A stretch of DNA of 64,000 nucleotides from Limnomonas spitsbergensis (GCA_037349105.1 JAYJMM010000111.1:2456001-2520000), one strand, 5' to 3'; shown: positions 42,101 through 54,780, numbered from the stretch's first letter. Program-made: numbers and translations. Notes: generated from the sequence alone by a model not told the origin.

Positions 42101-45100
42101 TAGGGTTTTAGGGTTGAGGGTTCAGTCACAGTTCCACCAAAGGTTACACGCACAGACCGGAGGTTGAGGGGGGGATCACACATATTCTGTGTGGGGCACC
42201 AAACCGGAGGTTGAGGGGGGGGTCACACATATTCTGTGTGGGGCACCAAACCGGAGGTTGAGGGGGGGGTCACACATATTCTGTGTGGGGCACCAAACCG
42301 GAGGTTGAGGGGGGGGTCACACATATTCTGTGTGGGGCACCAAACCGGAGGTTGAGGGGGGGGTCACACATATTCTGTGTGGGGCACCAAACCGGAGGTT
42401 GAGGGAGGATCACACATATTCTGTGTGGGGCACCAAACCGGAGGTTGAGGGGGGGGTCACACATATTCTGTGTGGGGCACCAAACCGGAGGTTGAGGGGG
42501 GGATCACACATATTCTGTGTGGGGCACCAAACCGGAGGTTGAGGGGGGGGTCACACATATTCTGTGTGGGGCACCAAACCTCCACCTAAGTTGAAGGGTT
42601 CAGGGCATTCGGGTTAAGCCGAATTCAGCCACCAGGTTACAGGATACGGGTAAAGGGTTTATGCGCAGTTCCACCACATGTTAAGCGGTTAGGGGTTCAG
42701 GGCTAAGCCGAATTCAGCCACCAGGTAGCGGGATACGGGTTAAGGGTTTAGACACAGGTCCACCAGGTTACGGCCACCAATATTCGCCAGCGCGTAGCCC
42801 TTTTTGTAAAATAAAATCGGTATTCATACCATTTACAGTGAATTGCCCCTTGCAGACAACCAACAAAGAATAACAAGCCAATTCGTTAGTCCTTCAAAAT
42901 TCTGGTACACACAAAAAACGAGACAGACACAGGGCTACCTCAACCCTCACGCCCCCCCTGCAGGTGCAGTTCTCATACCCACCTGTGTAAAAGAGGCTAG
43001 GGTTAGGGTTTAGGGTTAAGGTTAGGGTTTAGGGACATGCCCCGTTTCCCACCTGTGCGTTACATGCTAGGGTTTAGGGTTTAGACTTTGTGGTTTATGG
43101 TTTGTTATAAGGGTTAAAAAACATGCCCCATCTCCCACCTGCGTGTTGAACAGCGCCAGCTTCGGGAACGAGTGGTAGAAGAAGGCCCGGATGAAGGACG
43201 TGGGCGGCTGCGCCCGCATGTTGGCCAGGGCCCACAGTGAGCTTGCCAGCTCCTGGGGCTTGAACTGAGTCAAGGGGAGGCAAGGGGATGGGAGGCAGGG
43301 GGAGACAAGGGGATGGGAGCCCCTGTTGATGCGTGTGCCCCTTTGAGCCAGTGCGGTGTGCCGATTGTGGTGGCAGAATTATGTAGCTGAGTTCCAGCCA
43401 CCGTAATTTCAATGCGAATTCAGCTACTTATTCAGCTACCTATTCAGCTACCATGCGAATTCAGCTACCTATACCAGCAAGGGACCATAACTACTGGCAC
43501 GCTTTCTGAGTCACCTGAATTACAGTGCGATGGCATGCAGTATTGTTTAGAGCTCTGTCAGAGCAGAGGTGTTTGTCGGGGAAATCTCCGGTGGGCTCAG
43601 CGGTAATAATGCGGATTGGCAGCTCATCCTGAGGTGTGCAGCTCAAAACCTGCCAAGGTTTATTTCATACCGTGTTCCAGGTTCAACCAGGGTACACGTC
43701 TGGCGCTTCGTCGAAAGTGCCCCGCAGAATGTCGTGAGCGGGCTACCCTACTAAGGATATATAACTGCTGTGGGTCGAGCGGTCTCACGCCTCCTGCTTC
43801 GGCGGAGGAGTAGTGCTTCTTTCTGTCTGGGAAATCATTGCACCAGTGTCACCGGGCGGTGTTAAGGGCCTAAGATCAACCGATGCTGTCTGGGGAACGA
43901 AACGCCACTGTTGGGTATATGGTGCAATTGTCACTCGAAGCAAGCTAGACAAAAATACCATTGTCGCCTGATGCTGTGCTGTCCAGGGAATATAATGCCA
44001 GTGTAGGGAATATAATGCCAATGTAGGGAATATAATGCCAGTGTAGGGAATATAATGCCAGTGTCACCTGATGCAGTCGAGGGGTTGCTGAGCTACACCA
44101 GGCATCCACCCAGTTGTGCGAAGGAGCCGGGCTGGAAGTCGCAGACAGCGCCCACAGCATATTCGCCAGCTCCTATAATTTCAACATCCAGAGAGACAGG
44201 CGGCAAGCACATTCAAATTCAAATTTGAGCGACATGGACAGCGCCCACAGCATATTCGCCAGCTCCTATAATTTCAACATCCAGAGAGACAGGCGGCAAG
44301 CACATTCAAATTCAAATTTGAGCGACATGGACAGCGCCCACAGCATATTCGCCAGCTCCTATAATTTCAACATCCAGAGAGACAGGCGGCAAGCACATTC
44401 AAATTCAAATTTGAGCGACATGGACAGAGCCCACAGCATATTCGCCAGCTCCTATAATTTCAACATCCAGAGAGACAGGCGGCAAGCACATTCAAATTCA
44501 AATTTGAGCGACATGGACAGAGCCCACAGCATATTCGCCAGCTCCTATAATTTCAACATCCAGAGAGACAGGCGGCAAGCACATTCAAATTCAAATTTGA
44601 GCGACATGGACAGCGCCCACAGCATATTCGCCAGCTCCTATAAATTCAAGGTCCAGCGTGACAGGCAGCAAGCGAATTTGTTTCCCCCCTCCCCCCCCAC
44701 CCCACCCTATACGAGTGTGTAAGCCTACCTGTGCATTAAAGCTGGACAGCCGAGTCCTAGCGTGCTCCAGGAGCCCTTGGTGAAGCGCCTCTGGCAGGGG
44801 CCTGCCCATCCTGCAAATATCCACACATTGGGATGACATGATTCAAAGGCTTGGACGCTACTCCACACCGCTGATGCAGCTGTTGCTGCTACATCGCACC
44901 GCTGAACAGGTGTTGCTGCTACAGCTGCAACAAAACAGCTGCATACGCTTCTGCCCACCTAGTTGCAGAGGAGCTGTTGCTGCTGCAGCTGCAACATCAC
45001 AACAGCTGGCGCTTCTGCCCACCTAGTTGCAGAGCAGCTTTTGCTGCGACAGCTGCAACATAACAACAGCTGGCACTTCTGCCCACCTAGTTGCAGAGCA

Positions 45101-48100
45101 ACTGTTGCTGCCACTGCTGCAACATAACAGCTGCTGACGCTTCTACTGACGCATCAGCAGAGCAGCTGTTGCTGCGACGGCTGCCGCTGTCACTGGATAC
45201 AAAGTATGCATCCCCATTGTCAGTGTTTCTTTTTCAGCTACCGCTCCACCTCTGTCAGGCTCTACCGCGTCCGTCAGAGGCCCCATTGGGATCAAACCTG
45301 GACCGGCCTAAACCCTTAACCCTAAACCAGGACCGGCCTCCAGCCGACGACAGGAGCAATATGGCTGGCCACGAATGGGGCTGCTGACCTGAGGCCGGAG
45401 TGTAGCGGACATGTAGCTGAGACACAGAAAAAAAGCACTGGCCATCGCAACTCCTGCAACATTGCCTTACCACTGACGCTGTGTTTCAACGGCAACGGCG
45501 CGGATGTGGCTTCTGCCCAGGCTGCGCTGTTTCCTTCACTCTCACGCCCCCCATAAGGCGTAGCTTTCTTTCTTTCTTTCTGACGCTGTGTTTCAATCGA
45601 TGGGTGTCCTCAAAGCCTACACCCTGGTAGTGACCTCCTGCTCCTGCTTGCCTTTTGTCAGCTGACAACGAGGGCCACATGCGTCAGCGTCTCATTCTTT
45701 CCAGCCAGGGTTGGGCGGCCGGCCACCCACTTTGAGAAGTCACAGCAAAAGAAAGCAGGGTCCTGCTGCCGTGACATCTTTTATAACAACTGGCTCAAAA
45801 CGTGACCCCTTTTCGAACCTGTCACCATACACTTTGTCCTCCCCTCACCCAGCCAGGCTCCAGAAGCGTGGGCCTGGCAGGGCTAGGCCAGGCCCTCATT
45901 GAGCGATATTTGTAGCCTCAACCCTTACCCTTCTACACCAGATATTCAAACCTATATATTGCCTATACCAGTGTTTATTTTAAGGTTTTAGACACACTCT
46001 CTTCTGATCACACCTCAATTTTATAGGCTCTCCAAAAGTCCCGTTTCATCACAGTCAGCTGAGCCCCCCTGCCATGGGTCCGGGGGCCACCCCCCGGTGG
46101 GGGTTCGGGGGCGAAGCCCTCTAAGTTCAGAAACAGTCTCTCGTGTAACATAAGAATTCTTCATTGAAAATGCGCTTTTCTCATAAACTGGGGTCTACCA
46201 TGTTGGCAAATGAGGTCAATTTTTAACCGCATGCGTCAATTATCCAACTGTCTTATTTAAATTTCTATTGGAACTGGAAATAAATAAATCATTACAAATC
46301 ACAGCTGCCCATGCCTACTGTGGGACTTTTCCTGTCCAGCCGGGCCTGGTAGCGCGCAACGACAGTGTCGAAGGTTGCTTCAACGGTCTACCTGCCTGCA
46401 TGCCGGGCCTTAAACTGACTCATCTGCTTCTCGTGCCCCTTCGACTCTTCGTGGGCCCGGATCGCATTGTGCATTGTTCCGCACACTGTGATTGCAATTT
46501 GCAAAGCTTGCAACTTAATTCGCGTTCGTGTTTAAGCCGAGGTCCTCGAGCCACGCATGTCGCAATTCGCCTTCAAAGCAAGACGTTTGAAGAGTATTTG
46601 TGCCTGACCACTTCATAGTCTTCCATACACCATCACTATGGCCCCTCGCAACCTTGTCCACCATTATTTAACCATGATAGGACATTTCTGACTGAAAGTC
46701 GTGTGGCGCCCAAAACCCATGGTTCATCACGGCCCTACATCTCCAAAATACCCTAGTTTCATCACGAATCGTGATATATCACTGAAATAATCACTGGCCT
46801 ATACCCTGTACCCTATATACCAGATATTCAAAACCCTACATTGTCTAAACCCTTACCCTTCCACACCAGACATTCAAAACCGTACACAGCCTAAACCCTC
46901 AAAAACTCCATACCAGACATTCAAACCTGTGCTTTGCACGTGCCCTGTCTAAAACCCTCGCTGTACATTTCACCCCCGCTCACCTGGCCAGCGCCCAGGA
47001 AGTGTGGGCCATGTCCTTGGGGCTAAAGTATGGAAGCTGCTTCAGGCACTTCTCAAGGTACCTGACCAATTTGTGTGTGTGTGTGAGGGGGGGGGGGTAA
47101 ATTCAAAATTCAAATTTCAGAAGTCTAATATCAGAAATCAAATGCTGTGCCAGGCAAGCTATGTGCTGGACGCAATGCCAGCATGCTTGTGTTATACTAG
47201 CTACCAGGGCCACAATCAACAGAGCTTGTTCATACCCTACGGGCGTATATGCGTCCAGACTGTCTTAGTAGCTGTGACAGTGACCTTTGGTGAGGTCACA
47301 CTGTGATCTTTGGTGACTGTGACTGTGACAAATTCTGGTCACACCCGACTACCTCTGGTCACACCCGACTACCTCTGGTCCCATTTGACTACCTCTGGTC
47401 ACACCCGACTACCTCTGGTCACACCCGACTACCTCTGGTCACACCTGACTACCTCTGGCCACACCTGACTACCTCTGGCCACCCCCGACTACCTCTGGTC
47501 ACACTTGGCTACCTCTGGTCACCCCCGACTACCTCTGGTCACACCCGAGTACCTCGGGTCACACCTGACTACCTCTGGTCACACCTGACTACCTCTGGTC
47601 ACACCCGACTACCTCTGGTCACACTTGACTACCTCTGGTCACACCTGCCTACCATTCTGCAGGGTAGCCGCCATAACAGTATTGGTGGGGACCCAACCTT
47701 GACCGGCCTACGGCCAGACACATGCAGCAGGGCATTTGCTGTGCAAGGCCCTCTCGGCAGTAGGCCGTGATGCAGCTGAATTGTGACCGAAGCCGTCGAG
47801 TGATTGATCCACGATTGTAATGACACGGGGAAGAATGCGCGTATCCTGTACGGGAAGGTCGGTCCCTTGGGATTGCCTACACCTAGGGATTCGTTAAACA
47901 TCACGAAGGATTGGAAACCACACATACTTCTTACTTGTGGCCGGAGCAAAATTAAACAGGATGCCTTTGCACCTGCCGGACCAGACACAACTCAAATTCA
48001 AATTCAAATCCAGGCTCCTGTTCAGTGAAGCTCCCCGCCTGGACTCTGCTCACCGATTCAGTAAGCACCGATTCAAACTAGAAACCCGCCACATTGGAAG

Positions 48101-51100
48101 ATGCAAACCTGAGACCAGCCCCAGGATCCGTAGATCCACGCCTGACCGCTCCCCCCACCCCCAGATCCTCAGACAAAACCTGAGATCCTACCCTAGATCT
48201 GCAGATCTGAGACTCACCCCTGGATCCACTCGTCCCCCGGATCCTCACGCAGCGTGGCCAGTGCCCACAGCGTGTTGGCCAGCGCCTGTGGTCCTGCGTC
48301 GGGTGTGAGGGCCTGCTGCTCCGCTGCGGCGACCAGACGCGCCATGAGCTCGCGGCCGGGGTGCAGCTCGAGCGTCGCGAGCGCCCAGAGGCTGTTGGAA
48401 ACGCCCTGCGCGGTCATCTCCGGGAGCCGCGCGGCCAGAGCGGGCAAGAGCAGCTCGTGCACCCAGCGGGGGTCGAGCTGCTCCTCTAGCTTTGCCAGTG
48501 ACCATAGCAGCTGGGGTGCACAAAGGGTCAAGTTTTTAGGGTTAAGGGTTTTAGGGTTTAGGGTTTGAGGATTTAAGGTTTAGGGTTCAGACACAGGGTT
48601 TAGATTGTAGGGTTTAGGGATGTCAAGATGAAGGCATCATATTCAAGATGGCTGTTTTTTAGGTACCTAGACCGCCATGAGAGTTGAGGGTGGAGTAAGG
48701 AAGCGAGACCCACTACAAATCGCTAGAGAAAAAATATGCACAAGATTTGACCGAAGATACAATATGCCAGTGCGCCTGAAGGCGTGGATCGACGAATGGC
48801 CGAATGCTCACAGCCACAGCTTTGAGGATGTCCGCAGCTTCCGTTGGTTGAAGGTAGGGTCGTCAGACCCAGATTCTAACCAAGCACCCAGATTCTAACC
48901 AGACGGGGACGTGATACAAGGAGAGATATTTTTGGGGGGAGAGGGGCAAGATCTCCAGATGGCCAAAGCACCAGGTTTACCCAGGGTTTACCATGCTTAC
49001 CCAGGGTTACCCAGGTGGGTACCAAAATACGGTACGGTACGGTTGCGGATACGGACAAAATAGCTGGAATGGTCAGGAAATGGCTGACACCGTGCTTTAA
49101 CACGTTACTCTTGGTAAACGGTGCAGTACGGTAAAGGGTGCTGGATTTGGGTTTCAACAGCCGTACTGGGTGACCTTGCATAGGACAGAGGAGGTCTGCT
49201 GGTAATGCTGGTTGGTAGAGTCATCTGACCCATATTCAAAACCTGGGTCAGATGACTCATATTAATATTATTGCTTTGTTACGGTCATATATTCAAAATA
49301 TTAAAAATATGAACAAGGCAGGAATGGTATGCAAGGAGATCATCTGGAGGCGAGAGGGGCCAGATCTCCAGATTTCGCTCGAAGCAGGAGAAGGTGGGTA
49401 AGTGTGTACAGGTACCGGTACAGGTCTGCTAAATTATTAAGTTATCTTTTTATTCTGTTTCAGCTGGCACGGATCTTGTCAGGTATTAATTAATAAATTC
49501 AATGAGAGTAAACCAAGTAAGAATTTGTGAATACATTCCATGCCCCCCTGAGAACAGAATTTTGACGAGAACCGTCAATTTCCGACTGAAAAGTGACGAC
49601 AACAGACTGTCGCCTCCTGCATACGGTGTATGTGATATATCTGACCTCATATTGGAACAGGGGTCGGTCAAGAAGTTCACACTTCACAGTATACCTCCAT
49701 ACAGTACTTTGCCTTCCCTCATAATTAACGACGGTTGGGGTTGAGGGATCCATGAATATACAGCATATCGACTGTCGACGCCTGCTTTCAGTCGGACATT
49801 TAGAGTTTTGGTGGATAACTTGCCCTGAGGGCAACATGACAATAAACCACTTTTTCATACCCAAGGGCAAGCAAATCAAAAATACGATAACGTCATAATG
49901 AAACAGGGGTCGGAAAAGGTATTCAAAATATCTCTCTATACGATAACGTCATAATGAAACAGGGATAGGAAAAGGTGTTCAAAATATCCCCCCATAGACA
50001 CTCTCGTAAGGCATCCCACACAATGACTCTTCATCCCTATCCACACTTTCCCCCCTAGGGTTTATGTTAAGTGTCTAGGGTTTAACTTAATGCCCGTGGC
50101 ATGGGGAATGGGGAATGGGGCAGCTTACCTGAGACATGCCGATCGCGTCGACTGGAGCCACCCCTCCGCGCACCGCCCCGTTTTGAGTGGCGGTTGCAGA
50201 GGCGTTCAAATAGGCGGTTGCTGTCGATGCGACCGCAGGCGCGGCCGCCGCCCGAGGAGTCGCGTCGCGCTCAGCGACGACGTTACCCGCGGCCGCGGCA
50301 GCAACCGGCCGGATGGTCCCCGCAGACTGCTCCGGCAAGGCGGCGGCGAGGGAGGGCTCCAATTTGAAAGTAGCGGACGCGCCCGGTGCATGGAGGGACG
50401 CGGCTGGGCCTCGCGCAGCGCGAGGCGCAGCAGTGACCTCTAATGCCGGCTCCATTGCGGCAAGCAGGGACAGGACCCAGGCCTCGCCAGGGTGGTAGCC
50501 GATATGTGCAAAGGACGCCAGCACACCGGGCAGGGTGTAGGGGTGGAACTGGTGCAGCTGGTCCGCGATCGCCCAGGCCACCTACGCAGGGGGGGGGGGG
50601 GTCATATTTTTGCGAAGCAGCGATTTCCCAGTTTTGAATTTGAATTTCGAGGCAGCGTCCGGGCTTGTTGTTTTCAAGCTTCGAAATGCTGCATGGTGAT
50701 ATGGGCAGCAAACTGTACCATAGATTTGCATGGCCTGCCCTCCGGCAAAAATGTTAATTAGTGTACTGCCCTTCCCTTGTGCCAAAACAAATGACAAAAA
50801 CTCCGTATTTCCACTGAAAATGATGTTGAAAAGGGCACCGGTAAGACTCAATCCCCATAAGACTCAAGCCAGCGTAAAGACTCAAGCCTCAATCCTCGAA
50901 GGCCCCCAAAGCCTGAATCCTCAATCCAGCATTGATCGGTGAGATCTTAAGTTCATTATATATTATTTCATGCCCTGCATTATGTGTGGAGTGCGAAAGC
51001 ACAATGGCAAGACCGTGACCGCAAAAAAAGCCCTAAACCCCTAAAAAACAATGAACCCTGTCAACTGTGAGACCAGATTTGTGTGCTTTACAGTGCACAG

Positions 51101-54100
51101 CTTGTCAAGGGTTCCATTTTATCGTCGCACCTGGCAGAGGTTATTTTATTGCGCTCCAGCTACACTTAAGCTACATCACAGCCTACGGCCGCGGGGGCCT
51201 GGTGCAGCCAGCCCTGCTACTCGGGCCACCGGCCGTAGGCCGGTCAAGGTTTGGTTTAATTTTGCCCAGTGGTGGCCGCCCGACAGCCCCGCAAGATTCG
51301 TCTAGCGCCCACTTAAATAAACACTGGCACCACCAGGTTTGCACACACTCGGACAGATACACGCTCTTCCAATTATCAAATGTTCGAAATTGATTTTCAT
51401 CGTACCTGGTTTGCACACACTCGGGCAGATACAGTACACACTCTTCAAATTATCTTCTAACGATCGAAATTGATCTATCGGTGTTTAAAAAAAAAAAAAA
51501 AAAAATTGTCTGAACCCTGGCCCTGCCCACCTGGTCCACGAACTCCAGGAAGTCCGAGTCCTCATATTTGAGGAAGGACTTTTCTCTCCGGATGCCCTTG
51601 AGCCGACGGAGGAGCGCGACCAGCTGAGAGGGATGCAGACGCAGGCGCTGCAGCACCTGGGGACGAGTTGGTTCGTTGGTTGGCCAGTTGGGCAGTTCGT
51701 TGGTTGGATCTATTAAGGGCGCCACCAGCTGGAAGCCAGCACTTGTGCCAGGTCTATTAGTGGCACCAGCCAGCACTTGTGCCAGGTCCACTGCATGCGC
51801 CCCCAATCATCGCTTTGTGGCAAGCGTCCAATTTTTCCACGTTTTTGTTCAGGCCAGGCGCAGCAAAAAGGCGGCAAAGGAGTCGCCGTCACCAATTATC
51901 GGCTGCAGCTGATTGTAACTTCGAACGCACTTTAAATTTGATTGCCATTTGGATTTTAATCGCTATTTGGATTTGAATATGAATTCGAGTCCACGACTCT
52001 GACCTGGATTCCGCCGAAGTGCCTAGTTTAGGGTTAAGGGTTCAGATCGTGAATCACTATTTGGATTTGAATTTGAATTCGAGTCCACGACTCTGACCTG
52101 GATTCCGCTCCTGTGCCTAGTCTAGGGTTAGGGGTTCAGGGTTAAACGGTTCAGATCGTGAATCTGACCTGGACACCGCCTCAGCGCCTTGTTCAGGTTT
52201 CAGGTTTCAGGTTTCAGGTTTCAGGTTTCAGGTTTCAGGTTTCAGGTTTTAGGGTTCAGCGTTTGAGTCCGTGAGTCTAACCTGGACTCCTCCCCAGCGC
52301 CCGCTGCCTGCCCGTCCGCTCATCTCAGGGTCCTGCTCCAGGTTGCTGCCCTCGGCGGAGCTGCGAATCCCATTAAAATCGCCGTTAAGCATAGATCTCG
52401 GCTTGTTGGATCCAGATCCAGGGGCAGGTCCAGATCCAGCCGAGGCGGCTGGTGCGCTCAGCATCAGGTCGTGGAGCTCGTGCCAAGTCGTTGCCGAACT
52501 ACAGCAGGTGTGGAACATAAGCAGGTGTGGAAGAGGAACAGGTGTGGACCAGGGAATCGTGTGAAAAACAGCTTGCAGGAGATACTTTGTTGAGTCCAAG
52601 CAAAAGAGAAGGGTTACCGGAGTACGCCGGGTGAGACATTAAAGGACCAAGGTCTGCCAAATACAACTTCCCGTACATTTATTTTGTCTTCCAATATCTG
52701 TCCCACACACACCCAAGACAACCCTCCTCCCAATTACACAACACACACACACACACAACAAACACACATACCACTCCCCACGGCGTTGCCCCACCACCCC
52801 CTCTCATAACATCAAGATTCACCTCACCGGATCCAGATCTTCCCAGAGCAGCCCCTCCACCCCCTCTAACAAGATCAAGAGCTACCACATCTGAAATAGA
52901 TCCCCCCTTGGCAGCCCCTCCCCCTTCTCACAAGATCCAGACCCCCTCACCGGATCCAGATCTCCCATCAGCAGCCCATCTCCCCCTCTCACAAGATCCA
53001 GACCCCAGACCGGATCCAGATCCCCCATCAGCAGCCCATCCCCCCCTCTCACAAGATCCAGACCCCCTCACCGGATCCAGATCTCTCATCAGCAGCCTAT
53101 CCCCCCCTCTAACAAGATCCAGACCCCCTCACCGGATCCAGATCTCCCACCAGCAGCCCATCCCCCCTCTCACAACATCCAGACCCCCTCACCGGATCCA
53201 GATCTCCCATCAGCAGCCCATCCCCCCCTCTTACAAGATCCAGACCCCCTCACTGGATCCAGATCTCCCAACAGCAGCCCCTCCCATCTGTCTTACCGGA
53301 TCTGCTGAAGTATCAAAGTGTTGGTCTGAGCGGTGCGCTGCGGCCTCACAGCACCCCAGCCGTCAGGGGAGCCCCTGCCCCACTGGTGCTGCTGCTGCTG
53401 CTGTGTGGGGGTCCAGGGAGGCGCTTGGCGCTGCGGGGCGGCAGGCAGGAAGCAATTTCAGCCATTGCTACCATCCACGTACCGTTTAGTATATTCCATA
53501 TGCCTTCCCTCGGGTACAAATCAATTGTTCATTTTATTGCTGCAATTTTTTGTGCAAAATCAATTGTTAAATGCTGCCATCAGGGCAGTTATGTTTATTC
53601 AAATCGTTCCCTCTGTTTTCACCGGAATTTCCTTAAGATTTAATGTCGTAGGCCTCTCTGAAGCAGTGTATTACAACTCGCTCAACAACCACATTAAAGA
53701 GAGGAGAGAAAGGCGAGAGAAAGGTAACACTTGCTGGAGCTGTGTATCACGACCAGTTTAGTAAACACATTAAAGAGGGGAAGCCCTCACAGCTGTGGAA
53801 GAACACTCGGAGGCACTCGTATCGCATCAGAATGCGAGAGGCCAGCAAATAATCTTCTCATTATTTTTTCAAAATCAGCACTCCTCGCTCCACATATAAA
53901 AGTCGAGGGACAGTACCAGCGCAGCTCCTACTGATGCCCATTCCTGACATTCATGTTTGGGGACCGGGGACATGGTGGCGTAGGGAGGCACATTGTGGCG
54001 TAGGGAGGGAGGTTGTGGCACATGGGAGGGAGGCTGCGGACAGTGATCCTAGGTGGGCGGCACTTAACAAGCACTGGTTTTCCTCGAGGAAGAGTCTTTC

Positions 54101-54599
54101 AGCTAGTCACCCAAGTGTGAATGCCTGGAGCCAAGGCACCCAGGTGGCCTAGGTCAGGGGCCCAGCTAAGTAAGGGGCCCAAGGCACCCAGGTGGCCTAG
54201 GTAGGGGGCCCAGCTAGTCACCTGTGTCCATCCTCTTGAAGTCGGGGCACCCGAGGCATGGCTTGACGAAGACGAAGCAGAGGCACTATCGTCTGAGGAT
54301 ACCCCTGATCTGATGGAGGTCAGCATCGATCTGTGTGCGCCTCCTCCTACCAAGCTGAGGCTGCAGGCAGTGCTCATGTAGGCCGGCGCGCGCCGCGGCT
54401 GCATGGGCATTTTGCCCGCTGCTGCTGCTGCTGCTGCTGCTGAGGGCGATGGTGATGGTGATGCGTGTCTTGCGAAGGCATGGGGTATCTTGGATAGTTG
54501 CTGGAGCAGGGAGTGGGAGTCCCGAGGCGGCAGGCTGCGGTCGCGGGCTGCACGGACGGAGCCAGGTGGAGCACCTCTGTTGGTGTACCGATGCAACAT
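39155..54599 (-). CDS. OPR-type (octotricopeptide-repeat-like) organelle RNA-binding protein
   Basis: Exons: 54599-54222, 53430-53297, 52498-52282, 51656-51531, 50581-50129, 48510-48218, 47061-46984, 44810-44729, 44172-44068, 43264-43139, 41817-41743, 41008-40916, 39711-39610, 39301-39155. All phases fit, giving 802 residues if the TGA at 39155-39157 is used. The N-terminus is Ser/Ala/Arg-rich like a chloroplast transit peptide. Exon 2-3 has ILQQIRSATTWHELHDLM; from exon 5 on come about eight units of LANTLWALATL-type helices followed by P-x-x-W (SNSLWALATLELHPGREL, ANTLWALATLREDPGDEW, MSTSLWALGTLRLYPPETW). Such proteins stabilise or activate specific organelle transcripts in green algae. No RAP domain is seen. 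The last exon could instead splice on: GGGTGAGT is both stop and donor. Confidence 0.8.
40371..40553. mobile_element. hAT-like MITE, copy in OPR intron
   Basis: CAACATTTCCTTTTTTGTGA to AATAAACACTG with GACTCAGCTACAGTTCAGC inside; flanks GCCGTGCC and GCCAGGCC match at 6/8. Confidence 0.65.
41850..42580. repeat. Two adjacent minisatellites in the OPR gene
   Basis: 41850-42140: about 60-bp units with TTAGGGTTTTAGGGTT and ACAGTTCCACCACATG. 42150-42580: nine units of about 47 bp with CCGGAGGTTGAGGGGGGG and CACACATATTCTGTGTGGGG, the latter holding an ACACA/TGTGT palindrome. Confidence 0.9.
43965..44060. repeat. Short repeat beside an OPR exon donor
   Basis: Four units of AGGGAATATAATGCCAGTGT abut the donor of exon 44068-44172, whose intron start they copy. 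Confidence 0.85.
44173..44660 (-). repeat. 93-bp array of an OPR exon acceptor edge
   Basis: Five copies upstream (on the minus strand) of the real exon at 44172. Each has a TTATAG acceptor and the first ~30 exon bases (encoding ELANMLWALS), then intron-like sequence with ATTCAAATTCAAATTTG. 93 is a multiple of three, so the opposite strand shows a spurious 200-residue open frame. Confidence 0.95.
44870..45180. repeat. GCTGTTGCTGCTACAGCTGC-rich repeat
   Basis: Four or five degenerate units of about 80 bp containing CTTCTGCCCACCTAGTTGCA and CTGTTGCTGC, inside an OPR intron. Confidence 0.8.
45231..45440. mobile_element. hAT-like MITE, copy in OPR intron
   Basis: CAGTGTTTCTTTTTCAGC at one end, GAAAAAAAGCACTG at the other, CATGTAGCTGAGACAC inside; flanks CCCATTGT and GCCATCGC agree at 5/8. 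Confidence 0.6.
46060..46135. repeat. GC-rich palindromic element resembling algal organelle repeats
   Basis: GGTCCGGGGGCCACCCCCCG then GTGGGGGTTCGGGGGCGAAG. Nested GGGGGCC/GGTGGGGG and GGGGGCGAAGCCC-type palindromes stand out from an AT-rich neighbourhood (46140-46280). Confidence 0.5.
47330..47655. repeat. 20-bp minisatellite
   Basis: About sixteen units of ACACCCGACTACCTCTGGTC. It lies in the intron upstream (minus strand) of OPR exon 47061-46984. A partial MITE follows at about 47680-47800. Confidence 0.95.
51135..51326. mobile_element. hAT-like MITE, copy in OPR intron
   Basis: Ends CAGAGGTTATTTT and AAATAAACACTG; internal CCAGCTACACTTAAGCTACA; flanks GCACCTGG and GCACCACC share the first five bases. 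Confidence 0.6.
51975..52250 (-). repeat. Decoy copies of an OPR exon donor edge, plus a 7-bp repeat
   Basis: CTGACCTGGATTCCGCC near 51999, again near 52097, and CTGACCTGGACACCGCC near 52165 copy the real exon 3 end/donor region (CTAACCTGGACTCCTCC at 52278). Eight TTTCAGG units fill 52192-52248. Confidence 0.8.
52880..53290. repeat. 61-bp minisatellite next to OPR exon 2
   Basis: Seven units of CTCACAAGATCCAGACCCCC plus TCACCGGATCCAGATCTCCC. On the minus strand each unit carries GGATCCGGTGAGG, similar to the true exon 2 end and donor (AGATCCGGTAAG). Confidence 0.85.
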
Positions 54600-54780
54600 G
54601 ATTTATTGTCGACCTCAGGCGACCAGTGAAAATCAGCCCACTCGGCGTCTGGTTGTCACATAAATTACTGTCTTGAAATGGTGGTCTTGGGGTTGAAGTG
54701 TGGAAAGCTGGCCCTCCACACGGGGGGCGATGAGAGCCGTGGCAAGACCTTCGCTCCTGCTTTACCGAGATCCTGGCAGA
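54600..54780. promoter_or_regulatory. Divergent promoter region, OPR gene and VIR gene
   Basis: Only 181 bp separate the two start codons, so both promoters and 5' UTRs must share or overlap here unless earlier non-coding exons exist. No clear TATA box; a CACATAAATTACT stretch is at about 54656. Co-regulation is an inference. Confidence 0.4.

Noticed and set aside
43590..43700. tRNA-like GCTCAGCGGTAATAATGCGG with a TCAAAAC loop
   Set aside because: It resembles an A box and a weak B box, but no acceptor stem or consistent anticodon arm could be drawn; at best a decayed SINE head.
44114..44722. 202-codon plus-strand frame with 31-residue repeats
   Set aside because: Antisense of the 93-bp OPR exon-edge array; the minus strand has the splice sites and conserved LWAL motif.
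54250..54395. Plus-strand acidic frame ending LRLQAVLM, looks coding
   Set aside because: It is antisense to OPR exon 1, whose minus-strand reading joins in phase to exons 2 and 3; the plus frame has no supporting start or splice partner.
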